Shown one piece after another: positions 8,332-17,370 of a stretch of DNA of 64,000 nucleotides (its first letter is position 1; every line of letters starts with the position of its first letter). Both the position numbers and the translations under genes were made by a program. The notes under the pieces are model-generated. The model was not told the origin of the DNA. It saw nothing but the letters and a program-made list of their open reading frames with translations, and did not search any database. The stretch comes from Pseudomonadota bacterium. Lineage in GTDB: Bacteria; Pseudomonadota; Alphaproteobacteria; Rhizobiales; Hyphomicrobiaceae. The DNA is taken from positions 124,001 through 188,000 of the forward strand of contig JAFECG010000028.1 of the NCBI GenBank assembly GCA_018242215.1. Direction: 5' to 3'.

Positions 8332-8814
8332 GTGAAAAACAATGGCGGCGACGAGAATTCACCGACCCTCGGCTTTCTGTTGAGCACGTGCGCCCGGCTT
8401 CTCCGCAAGCGGTTCGAGCAGAACTCGCAAGGGTCCGGACTGACGCTTTCTCAGTGGAAAGTGCTCGTCTATCTGTCGACGAACGAGGGCATCAACCAGG
8501 CCGGGCTCGCCGACCTTCTCGACGTTGAGCCGATAACGCTCGCTCGCAGCGTCGACAAACTGCAGGCCATGAAGCTGGTCGAGCGTCGCCCCAATCCAGC
8601 AGATCGGCGCTCCTGGCTTTTGCATCTGATGCCGGCGGCCGACGAGAAAATTCAGCTGGCAAAGACGATCGGCGACGCGACGCGCGCCGAAGCGATGGCT
8701 GGAATTTCAGCTGCTGATCGCGATCACCTTTTCAGAATCCTGCAAGAGATCGAACAAAATCTCGCCGAGGCCTGCGAGGCGCCGGCGATAGGGCAGAAAT
8801 CGAGCAAGACATGA
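8332..8814 (+). CDS. MarR-family transcriptional repressor
   Basis: A 160-residue winged-helix regulator. The helix-turn-helix and wing are visible at about 38-90: LTLSQWKVLVYLSTNEG, then QAGLADLLDVEPITLARSVDKL, and the wing RRPNPADRRSWLLHLM with the conserved DxR. It starts at GTG 8332 after TAGGAGGCC and overlaps the next gene by 4 bases (ATGA), so regulator and exporter are co-translated. Proteins of this kind usually repress their own efflux operon until a small aromatic or lipophilic compound binds. The inverted repeat just upstream is the likely operator. Confidence 0.92.
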   Translation: MKNNGGDENSPTLGFLLSTCARLLRKRFEQNSQGSGLTLSQWKVLVYLSTNEGINQAGLADLLDVEPITLARSVDKLQAMKLVERRPNPADRRSWLLHLMPAADEKIQLAKTIGDATRAEAMAGISAADRDHLFRILQEIEQNLAEACEAPAIGQKSSKT

Positions 8815-10070
8815 CGACAACGAATGAAATCGAGACGAGCGCATTCGAATGGATAGCCGATCGTCCGAATGATGATAACGTGCATCGCCTCCCGTCGCGC
8901 GCGAAGACGACAGTCGCGGAAGTGTCTGAGTCAGAGACATCCGCTCGCTTGCGCGATAACGTGCCGAACGGCGACGTACGCTCCTCCTCGGATTTGGATC
9001 TTCCGCGAAAGCGACGATCTTTGAAACGGCCGCTGCTGTTCGCGCTGTTGCCGGTGGCGCTTCTTTTGGGCAGCTATTTTTACGTGACGGGCGGGGCGAT
9101 CATGTCGACCGACAACGCCTACGTCGAGGCCGACGTCGTCGGCGTTTCGAACGATATTTCGGGCATCGTCAAGGAGGTCGTCGTCCACGACAACCAGAAG
9201 GTCAAAAAGGGCGACGTTCTATTCAAGCTGGACGACGAGCCGTTCCGAATTGCACTCGATAAGGCAGACGCGCAACTCGGGATGGTGAAGAATGATCTTC
9301 TTGCCATGCGCACGAGCTACAAGGACATGCAGGCGCAGATTGCCCAGGCGAAAGCCGATATAGCGCTCAACAGCTTGACCGTCGATCGCCAGCAAAAGCT
9401 CGTCGCCGACAATTACACGGCGCAAGCGACGGTCGATGCGGCTCGGAATGCACTGATCGCGTCACAGCAAAAACTTGCCTCTCTGAATGAGCAACTCGCG
9501 GGCATCGCCGTGAATCTCAATGGCGACCCCGACGCTCCGGTCGAAAACCATCCGCGCTATAAGGATGCGTTGGCCGCCCGCAACGAGGCCGCGCGCCAGC
9601 TCTCGCATACGGTCGTGAAGGCACCGTTCGACGGCATCGTGACGAACGTCCCGACCCTTCAGCCCGGCCAATATCTTGCCTCGGGCGCCACGGCCTTCAA
9701 CATCGTCTCGACCGATCATGTGTGGATCGAAGCAAGTCCAAAAGAGACGGAGCTGACCTCGGTCGAACCCGGCCAGAAAGCGACGGTCACAGTGGATACC
9801 TATCCGGGTGAAGAATGGTCCGGCACGGTGGAAAGCATCAGCCCAGCCTCGGCATCGAGTTTCTCGCTTCTACCCGCCGAGAACACCAGCGGCAACTGGG
9901 TGAAAGTCGTGCAACGCATTCCGATGCGTATTCGCGTCAACAACCAGCCGGGCAAGCCGCAGCTACGCGTTGGCATGAGCGTCGAGGTAAGCGTCGACAC
10001 CAAACACCCGCGTGGCCTCCCGACATTTCTGACAGACCTCTTCGGGTCTTCTGGAGCCAACCGTGGCTAG
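8811..10070 (+). CDS. EmrA/HlyD-family membrane fusion protein
   Basis: Periplasmic adaptor of a tripartite drug efflux pump. The 419 residues begin with a cytosolic stretch of about 65 residues, a transmembrane helix at about 66-88 (LLFALLPVALLLGSYFYV), then STDNAYVEADVVGVSNDISG, the start of the lipoyl half-motif. A coiled-coil hairpin follows, then VVKAPFDGIVTNVPTLQPGQ, the second lipoyl half. The C terminus has the beta-barrel and the FSLLPAENTSGNWVKVVQRI segment typical of EmrA. It lies between the marR-like gene and an EmrB-like transporter with overlaps on both sides. No outer-membrane channel gene is present, so a TolC-like partner must lie elsewhere. Confidence 0.93.
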   Translation: MTTTNEIETSAFEWIADRPNDDNVHRLPSRAKTTVAEVSESETSARLRDNVPNGDVRSSSDLDLPRKRRSLKRPLLFALLPVALLLGSYFYVTGGAIMSTDNAYVEADVVGVSNDISGIVKEVVVHDNQKVKKGDVLFKLDDEPFRIALDKADAQLGMVKNDLLAMRTSYKDMQAQIAQAKADIALNSLTVDRQQKLVADNYTAQATVDAARNALIASQQKLASLNEQLAGIAVNLNGDPDAPVENHPRYKDALAARNEAARQLSHTVVKAPFDGIVTNVPTLQPGQYLASGATAFNIVSTDHVWIEASPKETELTSVEPGQKATVTVDTYPGEEWSGTVESISPASASSFSLLPAENTSGNWVKVVQRIPMRIRVNNQPGKPQLRVGMSVEVSVDTKHPRGLPTFLTDLFGSSGANRG

Positions 10071-11604
10071 CTCTTCTGCGACGGCGCCCCGTCCCGAAAA
10101 CCGGGGCGCCATTACGGCGTGCATCATTCTCGCCGTCATTATGCAGGCCCTTGATACGACGATCGCCAACGTCGCGCTGCCGTACATGCAGGGCAGCGTT
10201 TCGGCAAGCGCCGACCAGATCAATTGGGTGCTGACATCCTACATCGTTGCCGCAGCGATCATGACGCCGCCATCCGGATTTCTGGCCAACCGCTTCGGAC
10301 GCCAGCGCGTCTTGATGGCCGCGATTGTCGGCTTCGTAGCGGCCTCTGTGCTCTGCGGCATGGCGCAGTCGCTGACAGAGATCGTTGCGTTCCGTTTGAT
10401 GCAAGGCTTCTTCGGTGCGGCACTGGTGCCGATCGCGCAATCGATCCTGCTCGATATTTACACGCCTGAGGAACGTGGCTCTGCAATGGCGTTGTTCGGT
10501 GTCTCGGTGATGGTCGGCCCGGTGCTGGGTCCTGTGATCGGCGGTTGGCTGACCGATAACTTCAGTTGGCGCTGGGTCTTCTACATCAATGTGCCAATCG
10601 GTGCCTTGGCATTCGCGGGCATATCGTTTTTCTTGCGGGAAACGAAGTCGAGCGCAGACGCGAAGCTGGATTGGATTGGCTTCGGAAGCCTCAGCGTCGC
10701 AATCGCGGCCACGCAAGTTTTTCTCGATCGCGGAGCGCAGCTTGATTGGTTCTCCTCAGCCGAGATCCTGATCGAGGCCACGATCGCCGCGTCCGCATTC
10801 TACCTCTTCCTTGTCCATACGTTCACTGCGGAAAAATCGTTCGTCAATCCGCGTTTGTTTCTCGATCGCAATTTCTCGGTAGGGATGCTTTTTATCTTCA
10901 TCATCGGCATCACGTATCTTGCATCGATGGCACTGATGACGCCTTATCTGCAAACGCTGATGGGATATCCGGTGGTGACGGCCGGGCTCGTCATGGGACC
11001 GCGCGGCATCGGAACGATGGTTTCGATGTTCGTTGTCGGCCGCATGATGGGCAAGCTCGATACCAGACTGTTGCTGATGATCGGTCTCGCGCTCACTGCA
11101 TGGGCCATGTACGACATGACGGGCTGGACGCCGGATGTATCCGAGGGGACCATCGCCTGGGTCGGCTTCGTGCAGGGTGCCGGCCTCGGCTTCCTCTTCG
11201 TTCCGCTCACGACGGTGACGTTTGCGACGCTTCCGGCGCAAAGCCGCGCCGAGGCGACCGGTCTTTACAACCTCTCGCGCAACGTCGGATCGAGCGTGGG
11301 CATTTCGGTCGTCTCGTATCTCCTAACGCGTAACGGACAAATCAATCATGAGCTGATTGGTGCTCATGTGACCGCAACGAACCGGGCATTCGACAGTGCC
11401 GTCGCACAACATATGCTGAGCCCCGTAACGGCGAGCGGACGTGCCGCTCTCGACCAGCTCATCCAATTCCAGGCGGCTATCATCAGTTACATCGACGATT
11501 TCAAGCTGATGATGGTGATGTCTCTCGCCGCGATCCCGCTCGTCTTGCTGCTGCGGAAGGCCTCTGCGCCGACGGGCAGCGGACACGCGGCGGTCATCGA
11601 CTAA
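10063..11604 (+). CDS. EmrB-like DHA2 major facilitator drug exporter
   Basis: Inner-membrane proton-driven exporter with about 14 predicted transmembrane helices in 513 residues. It has the DHA2 signatures: MQALDTTIANVALPYMQGS in helix 1, the loop FLANRFGRQRVLM, and motif C VSVMVGPVLGPVIGGWLTD. It starts at GTG 10063, overlapping the adaptor gene by 8 bases. With the preceding MarR regulator and EmrA-like adaptor it forms one operon for export of toxic compounds; substrates cannot be read from sequence. Confidence 0.93.
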   Translation: MASSSATAPRPENRGAITACIILAVIMQALDTTIANVALPYMQGSVSASADQINWVLTSYIVAAAIMTPPSGFLANRFGRQRVLMAAIVGFVAASVLCGMAQSLTEIVAFRLMQGFFGAALVPIAQSILLDIYTPEERGSAMALFGVSVMVGPVLGPVIGGWLTDNFSWRWVFYINVPIGALAFAGISFFLRETKSSADAKLDWIGFGSLSVAIAATQVFLDRGAQLDWFSSAEILIEATIAASAFYLFLVHTFTAEKSFVNPRLFLDRNFSVGMLFIFIIGITYLASMALMTPYLQTLMGYPVVTAGLVMGPRGIGTMVSMFVVGRMMGKLDTRLLLMIGLALTAWAMYDMTGWTPDVSEGTIAWVGFVQGAGLGFLFVPLTTVTFATLPAQSRAEATGLYNLSRNVGSSVGISVVSYLLTRNGQINHELIGAHVTATNRAFDSAVAQHMLSPVTASGRAALDQLIQFQAAIISYIDDFKLMMVMSLAAIPLVLLLRKASAPTGSGHAAVID

Positions 11605-11669
11605 CCGGTCTCCATAGGCAGCGTTGTGACCCGCCTTTCTTAGAATATGCGCGAGAAGGACCCGAAACG

Positions 11670-11693
11670 ATGGCATCGAAGCAATATTGCCAT
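11670..11693. repeat. Inverted repeat with internal palindrome
   Basis: ATGGCA and TGCCAT flank a region containing the 10-bp palindrome GCAATATTGC. It is followed by an A-rich run, in the 190 bases between the exporter and the DUF2946 gene. It could be an operator for the metal-uptake set downstream; no regulator family is assignable. Confidence 0.35.
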
Positions 11694-11796
11694 TCATAAA
11701 AAAAATAGCAGGAAATCGGGGTAGGCGCTTTATTGTACCAAAGGCAAACTCCAGCTACGGTTGTGAAGTGCGCCGCCATTGGAACGACCGCCGTAG

Positions 11797-12168
11797 ATGT
11801 GCCGTATAATAAATCTGCTGATCTGCCTGGCGTTCGCGGTGCGCAGCCTGTTGCCTGTCGGCTTCATGCTCGCGGAATCGCCGGATCATGACGGCGGCTT
11901 GCAGATTGTCATTTGTACCGGCCACGGCCCGCAAAGCTGGGTTGTCGATGACAAAGGTATTCCACACCCGGCCAAGCCGACTTCCGACAAGACGATTTGC
12001 CCTTATGCCCCTGTTGGCGCGGTCAATGTCGATTCCAGTGCGCCGCATCCGCTCGCGCATACCGTCCGGTATGCATCGGTCGCCTATGCGATAACGACCG
12101 AGATATTCCACGCCACTCCGAAACCCGGAGCCCAATCGGCACGCGGGCCGCCTCTCTCACTGATCTGA
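11797..12168 (+). CDS. DUF2946-like small exported protein
   Basis: A 123-residue protein with an N-terminal hydrophobic segment (IINLLICLAFAVRSLLPVGFML), a conserved IVICTGHGP and a CPYA cysteine motif, the pattern of DUF2946. The central part is rich in histidine, aspartate and proline. Members are commonly encoded next to TonB-dependent receptors and PepSY membrane proteins in alphaproteobacteria, as here. The ribosome site is weak. Function is unknown; a metal-handling role, most likely copper, is inferred from the cysteines and the neighbourhood. Confidence 0.65.
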   Translation: MCRIINLLICLAFAVRSLLPVGFMLAESPDHDGGLQIVICTGHGPQSWVVDDKGIPHPAKPTSDKTICPYAPVGAVNVDSSAPHPLAHTVRYASVAYAITTEIFHATPKPGAQSARGPPLSLI

Positions 12169-12265
12169 GTTCTCTTCAACGTTTCTGTTGAGTGGCGTTG
12201 CAGCGGGATTTCTTCCCGTCTGCGCGCACGATCTCACAAGCACCAGATCAGTTGGGATTTCGCAA

Positions 12266-14737
12266 ATGCAGTTTTTTGAGAGCCGCCTTCGCGCGGCGTG
12301 TTGGGCTAGACGATTCGCCGTGACCTCTTCGGCCGTCGCTTTGTTTGTCCCCGCGCAAGCGGCTGTTGCCCAGGAGACCAAAGCACAAGGCGCCATACAG
12401 ATGCCCGACGTGACGGTCGAGCAGGCTCAGGCCAAACCCAGGCCGAAAATGGCCGAAAGGCCGAAAGCAAAACCGGCAAAGTCAAAAAGCGTGGCCGGCG
12501 TTGCCAAAAGTCCTCCTACAGCGACGCCTGCCACACCCTCCGAATTCGTCAGCGCATCTCCGCAATCGCCGTCTGCCGCGAAGCCCTTGATCGGCAATCC
12601 CGGAACGCCGTCGGCGGCGGTCGCTTCAGTGCCTGGAGCGTCGGGCGCCGGCGCCCAGACAGCCACGGCCGTGAATACACTGCAATTCGAGGACACGCCG
12701 GTGTTCTCGGTCGGCGATGTCATCGATCAAGTTCCGGGCGTCTCCCTCAAGCAAGGCAACGGGCCGCGCGATCTTGGAATCTCGATCCGCGGCTCAAACG
12801 CGCGCAACGGTTTTGGCATTCGCAACATCGTCATCCTCGACGACGGATTTCCCGTGACGCAGCCTGACGGCCTTTCGCGCAGCGATTTGATCGACCCCCA
12901 TGCCTACGCTGGGATCGACGTCTGGCGCGGCCCGTCCTCTGCGCTCTTCGGCAATTACGCGACGGGAGGCGCCATCAACTTCCGCACCTATCCCGGCGGC
13001 GCCATCGACGGCGTCGAATACGGCATCGACGTTGGCAGCTTCAATTACCTCAACAACTATGTCATCGGCGGCAAGAAAGGAGAAAATTGGGAAGCCTCTG
13101 TCTTCACCAGCGACGTGCGCGGCGACGGCTATTTCGGTTACAGCGATTTCAACACTCAGACCGTCAACGCGCTGATGACCTACAAGCCGTCCTCGACGGA
13201 CACCTTCACGTTCAAGTTCATCAACAATAACCTTGACGCGGACCTGCCATTCCGGACGTCGCTCGGGCAGTTCAATCAAAATCCGTTCCAGAAGGGTTGC
13301 GAGACATCATCACCTGCATCGATTGCGGCAGGCTGTGCGACGAATAATTTTTCGGCGACCGGAACATCGAGCAATGCCGTGTCGCAAACAGCCGAGCAAT
13401 CCGGCGCAGGACGCGATGATCGCAGGACCATCGGCGGCTTTCGCTGGGAGCACGCGTTCGACGCCGCAACGACGGGGCAGGTGCAGGTCGTCGTCGACGA
13501 CCGAAATATCAATCAGCCGACCGGAACGACAAGCGCCGTCGGAGACTATCTCTCCTATAACGTCATCAGTGGCCTGACGCGCCGTTCGACGTTCGCGGGA
13601 CTGCCAACACTCGGCTATCTCGGCGCGTTTTGGAATTATCTCCCCGTCGACGGAAAGACATACAACGTTGCGCCTGGCGGCGACGCAAAACTCGGTCTCC
13701 TGCAATCCGAGCAGACCGGCTCGACGACGAACGTCGGCGCGCGAGCGCGCGAAGAGATCAAACTGACGGACGATGTCGCCGTGGTCGCGGGCGCCACTAT
13801 TGAGCGGACATCGCTCGACGGATCCCAATGGGGCTTCGTCTACAATCCCGATGGCAGCATCAAGTCGACGAACTTCGTGTCTGCCGACCGCGATATGACG
13901 AACATCGCCCCGGAGATCGGCATCCTCTACAATCCATCACGCGAATGGCAATGGCGAGCGCGCGTCGGAACGGGCTACGGGACGCCTCAGTTCTCCAATC
14001 TGTTCGTCACACCCGAAGGCCAGCCCGGCAACAATACCGAACTGAAATCCCAGTCCAACGTGGGCTTTGATGTCGGAACCGATTGGACACCGGCTCCCGG
14101 CGTGGTGCTGAGCGTGACTGGCTTTTATGAATTCTTCAAAAACGAGCTTGTCTCGCAATCAGCCGGACCGGGCCTGCCGAACTTCACGTTCAACGCACCG
14201 GCATCTGAGCATCGCGGCATTGAAGCTTCGGCAGATGTCGCTCTCGGACACGGCTTCCGTCTGACGGCCGCCTATACGTTGGACGATCAAATCTACACGG
14301 ATTATTCCGAGCTTCTCTCCGGCGCAACGAAGGCGGTCAGCCGCAACGGCAACAAGATCCCCGGCGTCGCACCGAACGAAGCGACGGCACGGCTCAGCTA
14401 CGACGTCTCCGAAGGACTCTACAAGGGCGTCGGCGCTTATGTGGAATATCAATGGCAGGATAGCTTCTATATGGAGAACGCCAACCTTCTCCAGGCGCCG
14501 GCCTACGACCTCGTGAACGTCAATGTTCACTACAAGACGGAGTTCAGTACCGGCCCGATCAGATCGCTGCTGGCGTACTTCGAAATCCAGAATGTATTCG
14601 ACGAAACCTACGTCGCCTCGGCGAACAACATCACCGACAAAGTAGGCTCGACAGCCGACAGCTTGGCGATGACGTCGGGCTCGATCTACGCGGGCGCGCC
14701 GCGCACCTATTACGGAGGAATGAAGCTGCGGTTTTGA
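12266..14737 (+). CDS. TonB-dependent outer-membrane receptor with long N-terminal linker
   Basis: Energy-coupled outer-membrane transporter for a metal complex or similar ligand. The chosen ATG (12266) gives a signal peptide (about 1-35, ending AVA). A TonB-box-like MPDVTV at about 46-51 and some 70 residues of K/A/P-rich linker precede the plug, which begins near residue 125 (DVIDQVPGVSLKQGNGPRD, IRGSNARNGFGIRN, RGPSSALFGNYATGGAINF). The 22-strand barrel follows and ends in the expected aromatic residue (MKLRF). The frame is open 26 codons further up from a TTG, which I consider non-coding. It is followed by a PepSY membrane protein, which suggests reductive metal release. FecA-like receptors are the nearest type I recognise; the ligand is unknown. 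Confidence 0.9.
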   Translation: MQFFESRLRAACWARRFAVTSSAVALFVPAQAAVAQETKAQGAIQMPDVTVEQAQAKPRPKMAERPKAKPAKSKSVAGVAKSPPTATPATPSEFVSASPQSPSAAKPLIGNPGTPSAAVASVPGASGAGAQTATAVNTLQFEDTPVFSVGDVIDQVPGVSLKQGNGPRDLGISIRGSNARNGFGIRNIVILDDGFPVTQPDGLSRSDLIDPHAYAGIDVWRGPSSALFGNYATGGAINFRTYPGGAIDGVEYGIDVGSFNYLNNYVIGGKKGENWEASVFTSDVRGDGYFGYSDFNTQTVNALMTYKPSSTDTFTFKFINNNLDADLPFRTSLGQFNQNPFQKGCETSSPASIAAGCATNNFSATGTSSNAVSQTAEQSGAGRDDRRTIGGFRWEHAFDAATTGQVQVVVDDRNINQPTGTTSAVGDYLSYNVISGLTRRSTFAGLPTLGYLGAFWNYLPVDGKTYNVAPGGDAKLGLLQSEQTGSTTNVGARAREEIKLTDDVAVVAGATIERTSLDGSQWGFVYNPDGSIKSTNFVSADRDMTNIAPEIGILYNPSREWQWRARVGTGYGTPQFSNLFVTPEGQPGNNTELKSQSNVGFDVGTDWTPAPGVVLSVTGFYEFFKNELVSQSAGPGLPNFTFNAPASEHRGIEASADVALGHGFRLTAAYTLDDQIYTDYSELLSGATKAVSRNGNKIPGVAPNEATARLSYDVSEGLYKGVGAYVEYQWQDSFYMENANLLQAPAYDLVNVNVHYKTEFSTGPIRSLLAYFEIQNVFDETYVASANNITDKVGSTADSLAMTSGSIYAGAPRTYYGGMKLRF

Positions 14738-14793
14738 GCGGGTCAGCCCCGGTCGCCGTTCGCTTTTACCTGAAAATGCATTGGAGCAGTTGA

Positions 14794-16128
14794 ATGAATG
14801 TCCGTTGGTATAATGCCGTCTGGCGCTGGCATTTCTATGCCGGCTTGTTTTGCATCCCGTTCGTGATCTGGCTCTCCTGTACCGGAGCGATCTACTTGTG
14901 GAGGCCACAGATCGAGGCCTGGCTGGACCGGCCCTACGATAATTTGCCCGGCGCAGGGACCGTGGCGTCACCGGATGCGCAGGTCGCCGCGGCACAGCGC
15001 GCCGTACCGGGATCGCAACTGAACAAGTACCAGCTCCCGGAATCGCCGACGCAGGCGGTGCAAATCCTTGTTCGCAAGAAGGGCGTCGATACGCGCGTCT
15101 ATCTCGATCCGCGATCGCTCGCGGTTCTCAACGCGACCGAGGAAGAGAAGCGGCCCTTCCGCATGATCTTCCATCTGCACGGAGAGCTTCTCGCCGGCGC
15201 CTTCGGCAGCTATCTCGTGGAAATTGCCGCCTGCTGGACGATCGTGATGCTCATCACGGGCCTCTATCTCTGGTGGCCCCGCGGACTTCGCGGTATGGGC
15301 GGCGTCCTCTATCCGCGTGTGTTTCGCGGCGGCCGCACGTTCTGGCGGGATATTCATGCGACGGCGGGGTTTTGGGTGTCGTTGTTTGCACTCGGATTGA
15401 TTTTGACCGGGCTGCCATGGGCGAAAGGTTGGGGAACCTATCTCAACGAAATCCGGCAGCTCACCGGCACGTCGCGCGGCGCTGTCGACTGGAGCATCGG
15501 CGGCAAGATGCCGGCGGATATGGCAATGGGCGAGCACGCCGGCCACATGGGAACGATGGGGCCGAGCGTCATGCATCCCGGCGAGCTTGAACGCGTCATC
15601 GCCGCAGTTCACCCGCTCGATCTCGCTGCACCGGTCATGATCTCGCCGCCGAAAAGGGAAAGCGGGGCTTGGTCCGTTGCGTCGGAAGCGGCCGACCGTC
15701 CGCTACGGAGCAACTTAAAAGTCGACGGCACGACCGGACGCCTCATCGAACGCACTGATTTCGCCGAGCGCCATTGGATCGATCGCGTCATCGGATATGG
15801 CGTTGCTGTCCATGAGGGCGCTCTCTTCGGCATCGCAAATCAAATCCTCGGGACACTGACGGCCCTCTTTCTGATCGCTCTCTCCGTTTCCGGCGCCGTT
15901 ATGTGGTGGAAACGTCGACCAACGGGAGTTCTGGGGGCTCCCCCGCCGCTGGAGCAGCCACGGTTTGGAGCGGCGCTCATTTTAACGATCATCGCGCTGG
16001 CGATTTACATGCCGATATTCGGACTCACCTTGATTGCTGTTTGGGCGATGGAAATGGCTATCCTCAAACGCATCGATCGGTTGAGCCGTTGGCTTGGACT
16101 CGCGCAAGTCGACAGGATTGCCGCGTAA
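14794..16128 (+). CDS. PepSY-associated transmembrane protein with Met/His-rich loop
   Basis: Inner-membrane protein of the PiuB/PepSY_TM family, thought to act as a reductase in uptake of metal complexes. The 444 residues show helices at about 17-39 (FYAGLFCIPFVIWLSCTGAI), 133-155, 190-212, 350-372 and 390-415. Conserved histidines appear in FYAGLF-adjacent and FHLHGELL contexts, and the second helix pair ends in LYLWWPRGLRG. Residues 239-261 form a loop with six methionines and three histidines. Met/His clusters are typical of copper-binding proteins, which points to copper for the whole DUF2946-receptor-PepSY set. The ribosome site is GGAGCAG. Confidence 0.88.
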   Translation: MNVRWYNAVWRWHFYAGLFCIPFVIWLSCTGAIYLWRPQIEAWLDRPYDNLPGAGTVASPDAQVAAAQRAVPGSQLNKYQLPESPTQAVQILVRKKGVDTRVYLDPRSLAVLNATEEEKRPFRMIFHLHGELLAGAFGSYLVEIAACWTIVMLITGLYLWWPRGLRGMGGVLYPRVFRGGRTFWRDIHATAGFWVSLFALGLILTGLPWAKGWGTYLNEIRQLTGTSRGAVDWSIGGKMPADMAMGEHAGHMGTMGPSVMHPGELERVIAAVHPLDLAAPVMISPPKRESGAWSVASEAADRPLRSNLKVDGTTGRLIERTDFAERHWIDRVIGYGVAVHEGALFGIANQILGTLTALFLIALSVSGAVMWWKRRPTGVLGAPPPLEQPRFGAALILTIIALAIYMPIFGLTLIAVWAMEMAILKRIDRLSRWLGLAQVDRIAA

Positions 16129-16263
16129 ACTCGAAGTTCAGGACGATGTCGCGAACCTGTCGGCGGACAAGAAGAAAGGCCGGCTCGTCCTCGTCACATG
16201 GAACCGTGTGGCCTGGACACCGTTTTCGTGGACAGCGGCGATCGAGGCCGCTGGACCCGCATC

Positions 16264-17370
16264 ATGGACCAGCGTTCACCTAAAAAAGATAGTGCAAGCG
16301 ATGATCGAGAGGAAAAGGAGCAGCAAGAGGAACCGATCCATTTCGGCGAGATCATCCGCGCGCATCCTTGGATTACCGCAGCAGCGGCAGCACTTCTCAT
16401 TGCTGCAGCGGTTGGCGTTCTCGTCTGGTGGCTTCATGCCCGCCATTACGAGTGGAGCGATGACGCATTCATCGATGCGAGACAGTTCGCAGTAAGCCCA
16501 CAGGTCGCGGGTTACATTCAGGACGTCAAAGTCACAGACAATCAAAAGGTATCCGCGGGTGATCTCTTGGTTCAGATTGATCCGCGCGATTATCAGGCAT
16601 CCCTTGCTCAGGCCAAAGCCCGCGTCTCGCAGGCGGTCGCAACCGTTGGCAACGACGACGCGCAGATTGCCGCACAAGAGGCGCAGATCGCCGCCGCTGA
16701 AGAGCAGCAGCGCGAAGCGGATGCCGCCCTCGTCTTTGCAAAGCAGGAAAATGATCGTGCACAAGCTCTCGTCAAGTCGGCCGTCGGCACCGTAGAGCGC
16801 GCGCAACAAACAAAATCGCAACTTCAGCAGGCGCAAGCGTCGTCGTCGCGCGCAAAAGCGAATGTCGAATCCGTGAAGAAGCAGTTGGCCGCTCTCCGCG
16901 CCCAGAGGGTGAGTTCGGTCGCGAATGTGGAGGCAGCCAAGGCGGATGAAGCGCTGGCCGAACTCAATCTCTCCTACACGAATGTGACGGCAGCTCAGTC
17001 CGGCACGATCGTACAACTGACAGCGGCAAAGGGCGAATACGTCCAGGTGGGCCAGAACCTGATGATGTTCGTGCCGAGTCACATCTGGGTGACCGCCAAT
17101 TTCAAGGAGACGCAAATCACCGACATGCGCCCCGGCCAGCCGGTTTCCATCGAGATCGACGCTTATCCGAACCGGGAGTTCAAAGGGCACGTCGACAGCA
17201 TCCAGGCAGGTTCGGGCACGGCATTCAGCTTGCTGCCCGCGGAGAATGCGACGGGCAACTACGTCAAGGTCGTCCAGCGCGTCCCGGTGAAAATCGAGAT
17301 CGACAATCCGCCCTCGGACGTGACTCTCGGGCCCGGAATGTCCGTCGTGCCGGAAGTGAAAGTGCGATGA
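16264..17370 (+). CDS. HlyD/EmrA-family membrane fusion protein
   Basis: A second efflux adaptor. From the chosen start it has an acidic N terminus, one transmembrane helix (WITAAAAALLIAAAVGVLVW), the SDDAFIDARQFAVSPQVAGY start of the lipoyl domain, a long alanine/glutamine-rich coiled coil, and LSYTNVTAAQSGTIVQL as the second lipoyl half. FSLLPAENATGNYVKVVQRV comes near the end. The frame is open back to an ATG at 16198; neither start has a good ribosome site, and the upstream 22 residues look unconserved. It overlaps the next transporter gene by 4 bases. No linked regulator was seen. Confidence 0.88.
   Translation: MDQRSPKKDSASDDREEKEQQEEPIHFGEIIRAHPWITAAAAALLIAAAVGVLVWWLHARHYEWSDDAFIDARQFAVSPQVAGYIQDVKVTDNQKVSAGDLLVQIDPRDYQASLAQAKARVSQAVATVGNDDAQIAAQEAQIAAAEEQQREADAALVFAKQENDRAQALVKSAVGTVERAQQTKSQLQQAQASSSRAKANVESVKKQLAALRAQRVSSVANVEAAKADEALAELNLSYTNVTAAQSGTIVQLTAAKGEYVQVGQNLMMFVPSHIWVTANFKETQITDMRPGQPVSIEIDAYPNREFKGHVDSIQAGSGTAFSLLPAENATGNYVKVVQRVPVKIEIDNPPSDVTLGPGMSVVPEVKVR

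Noticed and set aside
9937-10716. 259-residue minus-strand frame over the EmrA/EmrB junction
   Set aside because: Composition rich in R, H and D, antisense to well-supported genes.
14159-14995. 278-residue minus-strand frame at receptor/PepSY junction
   Set aside because: Spans two real genes antisense and has no motif.
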